From positions 1-32,697 of the IMG/VR virus record IMGVR_UViG_3300047552_000971: 32,697 bases of DNA. One strand, written 5' to 3'. Shown in pieces: positions 20,156-27,721 of this stretch. The number at the start of each line of letters is the position of its first letter. Position 1 is the first letter of the stretch. The stretch comes from a virus. A model generated the notes under the pieces. It did no database searches. It was not told where the DNA came from and worked only from the letters and a program-made list of their open reading frames with translations. Both the position numbers and the translations under genes were made by a program.

Positions 20156-21062
20156 ATTGACACCGGAACATTATTCTCAATGTTACAGGGATATGTTTAA
20201 CGCCCTGATAGAGAGGTTCGGTGACGTTCAGCATATAACACAAGACTGCAACTACAAGGAGATAGAAGGCAATATCATTATCTTTTATGATATTCATTCT
20301 TCTCATTTCATCAATATTGAGGGGATTGAAAAACACGGAGCTATAAAATACGAGTATTTCAACGACCCGTGGCAGCAGGAATTCACAGGGACATACCAAA
20401 ACGGTCTTGAAGTACATAAACTAAGTCCACAGCAGAGAAGTGAACGAGCCAAAAGGCGTGGTGTCAGTTTTATAATATGCCCATACGAAAACCTGTATTA
20501 CAGGTTCATATATCCTCATTTCGGGGATAAATTAGTATGGTTTCCGATAGCACCTTCTCTTGAAAGATTCAAACCTGTTTCCGGTTCTCCGATTACTCAA
20601 AGGATACCAAAGGTTTTATTGAGTGGTAATGCGTGGTTAGGTGAACTTGGTTTCAAGCCTTACGATTTCAGGCGATGGGCTTATAAACAACCTGAACCTG
20701 AAAAAATAGAAAAGGACATTCCTGTCGGTTTGGAATATCCGAAGTTCTTATCGACTTATGCCGGTTCTTTAGCTTTGTGCGATACCCATATCTGCCCGAA
20801 GTATTCTGAGATACCAATGGCCGGTTGTGTCTGTTTCGCACAGAAACTTTTCGATTATCACAAGATGGGATTCGAGGACGGCAAGAATTGTATCTATGTT
20901 ACTAAAGGGGACTTCTCGAAGAAGATAAAAGACTTTGAGGCCAATATAGAAGACTATCAGGTGATTGCCGATAGCGGTAGGCAGATAATGGAAAGCAAGT
21001 GGACGGCAAGGCACTTTGCTGATGCTATCTATAATCATCAGGAGCAGAAACGTGGGGATTAA
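20115..21062 (+). CDS. CgeB-like glycosyltransferase
   Basis: The 315-aa protein has a GT-B layout without the first familiar motif but with a clear C-terminal half of the Glyco_trans_1_2 (CgeB) type: ICPKYSEIPMAGCVCFAQKLFDYHKMGFEDGKNCIYV (E-x-P/M-A-x-G), then KIKDFEANIEDYQVIADSGRQIMESKWTARHFADAI. In this family that half binds the nucleotide sugar. The start is probably TTG 20115, with AAGGA six bases upstream. The N-terminus reads KKLSIIYDPKCPKLTPEHY. It overlaps the upstream and downstream genes, so the glycan genes form one translational block. Confidence 0.75.
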   Translation: MKKLSIIYDPKCPKLTPEHYSQCYRDMFNALIERFGDVQHITQDCNYKEIEGNIIIFYDIHSSHFINIEGIEKHGAIKYEYFNDPWQQEFTGTYQNGLEVHKLSPQQRSERAKRRGVSFIICPYENLYYRFIYPHFGDKLVWFPIAPSLERFKPVSGSPITQRIPKVLLSGNAWLGELGFKPYDFRRWAYKQPEPEKIEKDIPVGLEYPKFLSTYAGSLALCDTHICPKYSEIPMAGCVCFAQKLFDYHKMGFEDGKNCIYVTKGDFSKKIKDFEANIEDYQVIADSGRQIMESKWTARHFADAIYNHQEQKRGD

Positions 21063-21651
21063 CAGGTATATACTGGGCTATTTAGATAATCACTTTAAGG
21101 ACAAGTATCAGGGTTTAAGGATGCTTGAACTTGGTGACCAGAAAATACATCCCGAAATTATAGTCGGAAGCAAGTGTGAGAGATTATGGGCGAAGGACTA
21201 TTTTGAGGAAATGGGAATTCATCATTATAGTATAGACTGGAATGGCAGTCACGGTGCATATCCACTGGATTTGTCCAAGCCTATAACTGATAGATTCTGG
21301 TTCAATAGGTTTGATGTCGTTACCAATTTCGGAACTGTTGAGCACGTAGAAGGTCAATATGAATGTTGGAGGAATATTCATAATTTCACAAAAATAGATG
21401 GTTTAATGATACACGCTTTGCCCTTTATATGGCCTAATCATTGTAATTATTATTACGGCAAAAATTTTGTCGTCAATCTTGCTGCATATAATAAATACGA
21501 GGTTTTGGATTGTCGCATAATAAAGACTACCATATCTTATCCAAAAAATGAAAAGGTATTTATGTATATGTTGACAATAAAAAAGAAGATTAAAGATTTT
21601 ATGACTGATAAAAACTTATTTGAAAGCTGGATAACAAATGGCAATAAGTAA
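21052..21651 (+). CDS. Class I SAM-dependent methyltransferase
   Basis: I start at GTG 21052 because CAGGAG lies 8 bases upstream. An in-frame reading from 21016 lies inside the upstream gene. The 199-aa protein shows RMLELGDQKIHPEI (motif I variant E-L-G), HHYSIDWNGSHGAYPLDL (motif II acidic residue and D-L), and FDVVTNFGTVEHVEGQYECWRNI (motif IV with T-V-E-H-V), then MIHALPF. This is the Methyltransf_11/12 style. The third glycine of motif I is missing (G-D-Q), so activity should not be assumed. Substrate unknown; context suggests a sugar. Confidence 0.75.
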   Translation: MGINRYILGYLDNHFKDKYQGLRMLELGDQKIHPEIIVGSKCERLWAKDYFEEMGIHHYSIDWNGSHGAYPLDLSKPITDRFWFNRFDVVTNFGTVEHVEGQYECWRNIHNFTKIDGLMIHALPFIWPNHCNYYYGKNFVVNLAAYNKYEVLDCRIIKTTISYPKNEKVFMYMLTIKKKIKDFMTDKNLFESWITNGNK

Positions 21652-22216
21652 AACAAAAATATGCAATCTTGCCTTGTACGCTTTGGGTGAAAAGACTATC
21701 GCTGATTTCGATACTCCCACTGACGACAATGGACGTATTCTATCGGCTATGTTCGACCAGACACTTGACGAAGTTTTGGTGGAGTACGATTGGAAGTGTG
21801 CAAAGGCAAGAGTGGAAATAGCACAGGATTCAGCTACGCCTGATTTCGGGTATGACTATCAGTATTCAGTTCCTGACGACTGTCTTAGAGTTATAAGTGC
21901 GTATTGTGGCGAAACTGAACTTGTCGATTGGGTTCGGGAAGGAAATAAAATCCTGACGAGTAATGTCGATGAGGACGATGAGTTGCAAATTGTTTATATT
22001 AAAAGACTTAATATTGATGAATTATCTCCGTCTATGATTAAAGTTCTTTACTTATCACTTGCTTCGGCAATAGCACAAAGACGGGCAAGGTCAGATAGAA
22101 AGACTATGGACTTGAAGATAGAACTTGAGAACGCAAAACTTCAGGCTTGGGGTATTGATGCCAAAGAAGATTACGCAGAAGAAAGTAACAACGACTGGCA
22201 AGATGCCGGTAGATGA
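21638..22216 (+). CDS. Tail adaptor (T7 gp11/tail tubular A-like)
   Basis: The 192-aa protein begins MAISKTKICNLALYALGEKT and includes FDQTLDEVLVEYDWKCAKARVEIA and YQYSVPDDCLRVISAY, the pattern of the podovirus head-tail adaptor (K-x-x-I-x-N-x-A-L-x-x-L-G...Y...W-x-x-A-x-x-R-x-x-L...P-x-D-C-L-R-V). Twelve copies are expected to attach beneath the portal and hold the nozzle. It sits after three sugar-module genes, an unusual placement, with a 14-base overlap to the methyltransferase. Confidence 0.85.
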   Translation: MAISKTKICNLALYALGEKTIADFDTPTDDNGRILSAMFDQTLDEVLVEYDWKCAKARVEIAQDSATPDFGYDYQYSVPDDCLRVISAYCGETELVDWVREGNKILTSNVDEDDELQIVYIKRLNIDELSPSMIKVLYLSLASAIAQRRARSDRKTMDLKIELENAKLQAWGIDAKEDYAEESNNDWQDAGR

Positions 22217-22231
22217 TAGAAAGGAAATTTT

Positions 22232-22603
22232 ATGGCTGCAAAAGTAACAGATAGAAGAAGTAACAAAAGACCAATATTCAGGTGTAAGTTGGCACAGCAA
22301 TCGTGGGCTGATGGCGAAACAGATGCCATTGACGTTGAGATACCTATTTGCGGGATACTCAATCAATATGCAACTAAGGTCAGTGATAATACCGGAAACA
22401 AAACGATGACTGTTTCCATTTACGATGAAGATGACCAGTTACTTTATACGGCTGCTGGAATAGCGGAAAACGCAACTACAGTAACCAAACTTACTGCTGA
22501 TACCGAAGTTTGTATTCCTGCCGGTTCGTATTGCAAGATGACCCCGTCAGGTGACCCAGGTGTAAGTGGGTTGACAGTAGATGTAACCTTGATTGGTAAA
22601 TAG
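22232..22603 (+). CDS. Beta-rich minor virion protein candidate (123 aa)
   Basis: The product starts MAAKVTDRRSNKRPIFRCKL and is made mostly of strands (AIDVEIPICGILNQY, KTMTVSIYDEDDQLLYTA, AGSYCKMTPSGDPGVSGLTVDVTLIGK). It looks like a small immunoglobulin-like or jelly-roll domain. An AAAGGAAA site lies 5 bases before the ATG. Its place between adaptor and nozzle genes suggests a tail-associated or decoration role. No family is recognised. Confidence 0.55.
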   Translation: MAAKVTDRRSNKRPIFRCKLAQQSWADGETDAIDVEIPICGILNQYATKVSDNTGNKTMTVSIYDEDDQLLYTAAGIAENATTVTKLTADTEVCIPAGSYCKMTPSGDPGVSGLTVDVTLIGK

Positions 22604-22604
22604 T

Positions 22605-25208
22605 ATGGATATAAGTATTTTAATTCCTGCTAATAACGAGGTCTATCTTCAAAAGACGATAGATGATATTATCTCGAAAGCCGAGAGCGACTTCGAGATT
22701 ATCGCCGTTTGCGATGGTTATAAACCGGAATTAAAAGAACATCCGTGCCTTAAAGTAATTTACAATGAAACCGCTTTGGGTCAGAGACAGGCAGTTAATC
22801 AGGCTGCAAGATTAGCAGAAGGTAAATATATATTCAAGTCTGATGCTCACTGTATGTTTGACGAAGGTTTTGATGTTAAGTTGATGGAATATGGTGAATA
22901 CGACTGGACAATAATACCGAGAATGTATGTCCTTGACGCAGAGAACTGGCGGCCTAAGTTACACAAAAGAACAGATTTTATGTTCTTCGCTTCTCCAAAT
23001 GCAAAAGAACATCCTTTCCGTATTCACTATTACGATAAGACCTGTGCTAAAAATTTTCCAAATGAATACAAAGCATACAAAGAGGCCGAATGGACTAAAG
23101 GCGATATTTGCGACACTATGACCTGCATAGGTGCAGGTTGGCTGATGAATAGGAATAGGTTCTTGGAGTTGGGGGGAATGGACGAACAGCACGGACACTG
23201 GGGTCAGATGGGAGTTGAACTGGCCTGTAAGACTTGGTTGTCCGGTGGAAGAATGGTAGTAAATAAAAAGACGTGGTTTGCCCATCAGTGGCGAGACCAT
23301 GCACCGTGGAAATTAACTCAACATCAGGTAGATAAAGCCAGAGAATACTCGATAGACTTATGGATGAATAATAAATGGCCTTTGCAGAAAAGACCTTTAA
23401 GCTGGTTGATAGAAAAGTTTTCGCCAGTACCTTCTTGGAATGGAGAATTTAAGAAGAAAACAAGTGACATTACACTTTTATACTATACTGCTAATAGAAT
23501 ACCGGATGGATTCAGAGATAAGGTGATAGACCAGTTAAAATGGTCTAAATTACCAATAGTAAGTGTTTCGCAGAAGCCTTTGAACTTGGGTGAGAATTAT
23601 TGTATCGGGGACATCGGAGTATCATTGCAGAATATATATAAACAGGTCTATGAAGGACTCAAGCACGTAAAGACGGATTACGTTGCATTAGTTGAAGATG
23701 ATTGTCTGTATGTCCCCGAACATTTTAATTTCAGACCCAAAACAATAACCTATAACCTTAATCGCTGGCTTTTGCATAACGATTCAGACCACGTATTTTC
23801 ATATCGTAAAAGACCTGTATTGAGTCAGTGTATTGCAAAGACTAAGGTTTTAATGGATTGCCTTGCACCAAGAATGACAATGGAAGTTCCGGTAGAGTAT
23901 TCCGGCGAGCCTGGATTATTTGAGAAGAAACTGGGACTGCCGGAAATCGAATATGAAACCTTCGAGACCAAAGAGCCTAATGTAGTTGTCTGTCATAACA
24001 AGAATACATCAGGCCGGAAATTACTGGGTAAGGACGCAGAGCCGAGAACAAATCTTGCGCCGTGGGGAAACGCAGAGGAATTACTGAATATATTATTTAA
24101 GGAAGAAGAAATGGCAAAATACGGCAGAGGAGCGAAACTTCATCAGCAACATTCTTATATCGGTTCGATAATTTTCAATATTGACGAATTGATGTCAACT
24201 ATAATTGAGTATAGAGACAGGCGCAGGCCAATCGAAAGAGCGCAAAAGAGACTTGAGGTTATACCGCCTTTTATTGAGAAGATTGCCAAAGGTCAGATTT
24301 TTACAAATGAAGAATTGACCAAAGAACCCTACTATGACTATCTGAAATCAACAGGGTGCAGTCATACCAAAAGTATCAATACTATGCGGGATTTGTTCAG
24401 CCTTTATAACAACATAAAGAATGAAGGTGTTAAAGCTCCACTTGACGGTTGGCGAGTTGGGAAAGAACAAGTAGTTATCCATCGAGGTTGGCGAAGATTA
24501 TTTATAATGGATTATTTGCATCGGAACGGAATCAGGAGTTTTCCGAGAGTATGTGTAAGACTATTCAAGTCAATAGACCTATTTAGGAAATATGCACCAA
24601 CACCAGATGTGAATTTCAGACCTAATTCAATACATGAACTTGCTAAAGACCAGTTTGTCCAGTTAGGGCATAAGGCAACTGATAAATACTGGGTACACGG
24701 TTATACAAAGTGGTATGACAGACACTTTAATCACCTGCGAAATGAAAAATTGAAGATACTCGAAATAGGGGTATTCAGAGGTGCTTCTCTTTTACTGTGG
24801 AAAGAGGCATTTCCGAAGTCGAAGGTCTATGGTATCGACAAGAATACTGCAATATGGAAAGAGCTGCTTCACGGCAAGAAGGATATTAAAGTCTTTGTCG
24901 GCCAGCAGCAGGATAAGAAGTTCCTGAAGGAACAGGTAATACCAAATGCGCCATTTGATATTATCATTGACGATGGCAGTCACTGGCCTAAACAGCAGTT
25001 GGCTACATTTGAGGCTTTATGGCCTCATATCAAGTCCGGCGGGTTCTTTGTAATTGAGGACTTGCACGGCAATTACTGGGACAAGATGAAAGGCCAGAAT
25101 CGCATAATGACAGAACGAATTAAGAAGGTAGTTGATGAAGTTAATGACGGTACAGAGATACGGTCTTTAACTTCATATTACAATATTACTTTTATTGAAA
25201 AGGTTTAA
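22605..25208 (+). CDS. Giant glycan enzyme: GT2 + second GT-like domain + unknown domain + methyltransferase
   Basis: The 867-aa protein starts at ATG 22605 (a TTG at 22593 is less likely). Residues 1-270 are a GT2 (GT-A) glycosyltransferase: ISILIPANNEVYLQKT, YIFKSDAHCMFDEGF (D-x-H metal site near 79), and CIGAGWLMNRNRFLELGGMDEQHGHWG. Residues 285-480 hold a second GT-A-like unit with YKQVYEGLKHVKTDYVALVEDDCLYVPEHF (acidic metal motif near 363). Residues 500-690 are not recognised, except IHRGWRRLFIMDYLHRNG, which recalls ParB-like or sulfiredoxin-like folds. Residues 700-867 are a methyltransferase with KILEIGVFRGASLLLW, VYGIDKN, FDIIIDDGSH and GGFFVIEDLHG, similar to macrocin-type sugar O-methyltransferases. 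It probably builds and methylates a glycan. Confidence 0.82.
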   Translation: MDISILIPANNEVYLQKTIDDIISKAESDFEIIAVCDGYKPELKEHPCLKVIYNETALGQRQAVNQAARLAEGKYIFKSDAHCMFDEGFDVKLMEYGEYDWTIIPRMYVLDAENWRPKLHKRTDFMFFASPNAKEHPFRIHYYDKTCAKNFPNEYKAYKEAEWTKGDICDTMTCIGAGWLMNRNRFLELGGMDEQHGHWGQMGVELACKTWLSGGRMVVNKKTWFAHQWRDHAPWKLTQHQVDKAREYSIDLWMNNKWPLQKRPLSWLIEKFSPVPSWNGEFKKKTSDITLLYYTANRIPDGFRDKVIDQLKWSKLPIVSVSQKPLNLGENYCIGDIGVSLQNIYKQVYEGLKHVKTDYVALVEDDCLYVPEHFNFRPKTITYNLNRWLLHNDSDHVFSYRKRPVLSQCIAKTKVLMDCLAPRMTMEVPVEYSGEPGLFEKKLGLPEIEYETFETKEPNVVVCHNKNTSGRKLLGKDAEPRTNLAPWGNAEELLNILFKEEEMAKYGRGAKLHQQHSYIGSIIFNIDELMSTIIEYRDRRRPIERAQKRLEVIPPFIEKIAKGQIFTNEELTKEPYYDYLKSTGCSHTKSINTMRDLFSLYNNIKNEGVKAPLDGWRVGKEQVVIHRGWRRLFIMDYLHRNGIRSFPRVCVRLFKSIDLFRKYAPTPDVNFRPNSIHELAKDQFVQLGHKATDKYWVHGYTKWYDRHFNHLRNEKLKILEIGVFRGASLLLWKEAFPKSKVYGIDKNTAIWKELLHGKKDIKVFVGQQQDKKFLKEQVIPNAPFDIIIDDGSHWPKQQLATFEALWPHIKSGGFFVIEDLHGNYWDKMKGQNRIMTERIKKVVDEVNDGTEIRSLTSYYNITFIEKV

Positions 25209-25211
25209 TGT

Positions 25212-25589
25212 ATGGCAATCACATATCCGGCAGGATGCGACAGCCCTGCACAAAAAACCGAATTTCTTTATGCCTGTCAGGAAATATTAAGACACATACA
25301 CAATCTTATGAGCTATTGGCTTCACAATGATATAACAATGGGGCAATATAACAATCCGCCTTTAGGTGGAATTAGTGTACCGGCAGAATTGCAGTCGATA
25401 GTTAATTCCGCCTTTACATATCTGAAAAATAAGTATCCATATAAGGTAAGATTGACAATGGATGACTGGGATAAATTCATCAAAGAAGATTTTACGCCGA
25501 GAACCGACAGGATATGTACCCAGATAAATATTCAAAGACAACTGTTAAAAAATTCAACTATGTACGAAGTAAAACTTAGTAATATGTAA
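25212..25589 (+). CDS. Hypothetical virion-region protein (125 aa)
   Basis: The product begins MAITYPAGCDSPAQKTEFLY, has a helical central part (ACQEILRHIHNLMSYWLHND) and a charged C-terminus (RLTMDDWDKFIKEDFTPRTDRI). AAAGG lies 8 bases upstream of the ATG and the gene shares one base with the next gene. It is not recognised. It may be a chaperone or structural partner of the SPS protein immediately downstream. Confidence 0.55.
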   Translation: MAITYPAGCDSPAQKTEFLYACQEILRHIHNLMSYWLHNDITMGQYNNPPLGGISVPAELQSIVNSAFTYLKNKYPYKVRLTMDDWDKFIKEDFTPRTDRICTQINIQRQLLKNSTMYEVKLSNM

Positions 25590-27721
25590 TGGCCTATCAG
25601 GATTTTACAACTTATACTGAAGTAGATGAAAATAACAAAATAACCGTAGATTCATCTACTAAAGTTTCTTGTGCCGAATTAGACAGGGACGAAACTTCAT
25701 ATTTGTATAAAGATTTCGGAGCAAACCATTTTTCCGGCGATTTCACCCATAAGTTTGAAATGTATATTAGTTCTGACACAACATCTACAGCAGCTTTTGC
25801 TACTTGGATGGTTAGTAAAATTGTCGGAGACGCTAAAGATGTAGAAGGGGCAAGTTCGGATTGTGCCAATGTTTTCGGATATAATCTTACCGGCTCTGCG
25901 AGAATATTTTTAAGATTAACACAAAATGGTTCAAATACGAGTGATAATGGTGTAGTTTCTTTTAACACATTATATTTTATAACTGTAACCAGAGATGACG
26001 ATGGCGGTGCTAATAACACTGGTCAATATGTAGCAAGAATCCGAACCGGAAGTCACACGGGTACACTGATAGACACATTAACATTAGATTCTTCTGCTGG
26101 TGAGCAGAACGATTTTCGATATTTATATTCAATGGCATCCTTTGACGATGACACTGCGACTGGTGCAAATTCTTATGGTTATAGTCAGAATCTTGATACA
26201 GGCGAAGCGTCACCAAGTGTATCTCCATCAATAAGTCCGAGTATCAGCCCGTCAATATCTCCGAGCATTTCGCCATCAGCAAGTCCATCGGCTTCAGCAA
26301 CGCCGAGTATATCTCCGTCTATATCGCCAAGTATTAGTCCTTCTGCTTCGCCGTCTATTTCGGCTACGCCGTCTATATCTCCAAGTTTAAGCCCAAGTAT
26401 ATCGCCGTCAGCTTCTCCAAGTGCAAGTGCTACTCCGTCAATTAGCCCTTCGGCATCTCCGAGCGTTTCGCCTTCCGCCTCACCTTCTGCTTCGGCAACA
26501 CCTTCAGTTAGTCCGTCAGTTTCGCCCAGTTTGTCGCCTTCAGCAAGCCCGTCTGTGTCTGCCACTCCGAGTATCTCGCCATCGGTATCGCCAAGTATTA
26601 GTCCGTCAGCTTCGCCTTCGGCAAGTGCTACACCATCAGTATCGCCGTCTTTATCGCCAAGCGTCAGCCCATCGGCCTCGCCATCGGCTTCGGCTACTCC
26701 GAGTATATCGCCGTCAATATCACCGTCTATTTCTCCTTCTGCGAGTCCATCTGCGAGTGCTACGCCTTCTGTTTCGCCGAGCATCAGCCCAAGTGCTTCC
26801 CCATCAGTAAGCCCTTCGGCCAGTGCTACACCGAGTGTATCGCCTTCGATAAGTCCATCTATATCGCCATCAGCAAGTCCATCAATTTCAGCGACTCCGA
26901 GTGTTAGCCCGTCTGTTAGCCCCAGTATCAGTCCTTCAGCTTCTCCGAGTGCTTCTACTACGCCATCCGTATCACCGAGTCTATCACCTTCGGCAAGTCC
27001 ATCGGTATCGGCAACGCCGAGTGCAACTCCGTCCGTAAGCCCAAGTTTAAGTCCATCGGCCTCGCCATCGGCAGGTGTATCTCCGTCAATATCTCCATCG
27101 TTAAGCCCATCAGTTTCGCCGTCAGCTTCGCCAAGTGTATCGCCAAGTGCTACTCCGTCTCCGCTAACTGATGCGGAGTTAGATAAAATAATTTCAGACC
27201 TTGAAGTGAGGGTATCAGATTTAGAGGTAGAGGTAAGTGATATGAACGCACAACTTATTTCAGATATAACCTATGTTATTAGTAAATTGCCCACGAATAA
27301 TATTATGGGCAGTAGTGATAAAGACAATCACGACACAACAATAGACACTATAGCCAGTGATTTGATTCTTGTTGATACGGTAGTAGATTCAATCAAGTCC
27401 GACCTAATAGTTACTGATACCATTGCAGACTCCATAAAGAGTGACTTAATAGTTACAGATACACAAGTCGATGCCATTAAATCAGACCTGACAACTGTTG
27501 ACGGGATAGCAGATACGATTAAGAGCGATTTGATAATTACAAACTCTGTTTGTGATACTATAGCTTCAGACCTTGTAATAGTTGCAAGTGATATAGTCGT
27601 AATTGAAGGCATGGAACGTACTCAGAATAATGACTGGGGCAGTGGTGGTTCAGGTGGTGGAGTGGATACAGGCGGTTCGAGTGGTGCAAATTCATTCAAT
27701 GTTACAGGAGGTAATTGTTAA
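25589..27721 (+). CDS. Lectin-like protein with mucin-like SPSx stalk and heptad coiled coil
   Basis: The 710-aa protein has three parts. Residues 1-205 are beta-rich and resemble LamG/concanavalin-like domains (VDSSTKVSCAELDRDETSYLYKDFG, FSGDFTHKFEMYIS, GQYVARIRTGSHTGTLID). Residues 207-522 are a nearly pure tetrapeptide array S-P-S-[I/V/A/L] with periodic SA-T-P steps, an extended Ser/Pro stalk with more than 150 hydroxyl residues. Residues 525-690 are heptads ending in S-D-L, including six 14-residue units (D-S-I-K-S-D-L-I-V-T-D-T-x-A), which suggest a trimeric coiled coil; the end is Gly-rich with a final Cys. I infer a virion surface fibre with a binding head. The stalk is a natural acceptor for O-glycosylation by the neighbouring enzymes. 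Ser codons vary (AGY/TCN), limiting DNA identity. Confidence 0.75.
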   Translation: MAYQDFTTYTEVDENNKITVDSSTKVSCAELDRDETSYLYKDFGANHFSGDFTHKFEMYISSDTTSTAAFATWMVSKIVGDAKDVEGASSDCANVFGYNLTGSARIFLRLTQNGSNTSDNGVVSFNTLYFITVTRDDDGGANNTGQYVARIRTGSHTGTLIDTLTLDSSAGEQNDFRYLYSMASFDDDTATGANSYGYSQNLDTGEASPSVSPSISPSISPSISPSISPSASPSASATPSISPSISPSISPSASPSISATPSISPSLSPSISPSASPSASATPSISPSASPSVSPSASPSASATPSVSPSVSPSLSPSASPSVSATPSISPSVSPSISPSASPSASATPSVSPSLSPSVSPSASPSASATPSISPSISPSISPSASPSASATPSVSPSISPSASPSVSPSASATPSVSPSISPSISPSASPSISATPSVSPSVSPSISPSASPSASTTPSVSPSLSPSASPSVSATPSATPSVSPSLSPSASPSAGVSPSISPSLSPSVSPSASPSVSPSATPSPLTDAELDKIISDLEVRVSDLEVEVSDMNAQLISDITYVISKLPTNNIMGSSDKDNHDTTIDTIASDLILVDTVVDSIKSDLIVTDTIADSIKSDLIVTDTQVDAIKSDLTTVDGIADTIKSDLIITNSVCDTIASDLVIVASDIVVIEGMERTQNNDWGSGGSGGGVDTGGSSGANSFNVTGGNC

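Noticed and set aside
26185-26784. 199-codon open frame antisense to the SPS stalk (Asp/Gly-rich)
   Set aside because: It is the mirror of the SPSx codon repeats; the composition follows from the repeat and there is no ribosome site.
26421-26810. 129-codon +strand frame in another register of the SPS stalk (Arg/Leu-rich)
   Set aside because: By-product of the repeat; overlaps a clear gene and has no independent signal.
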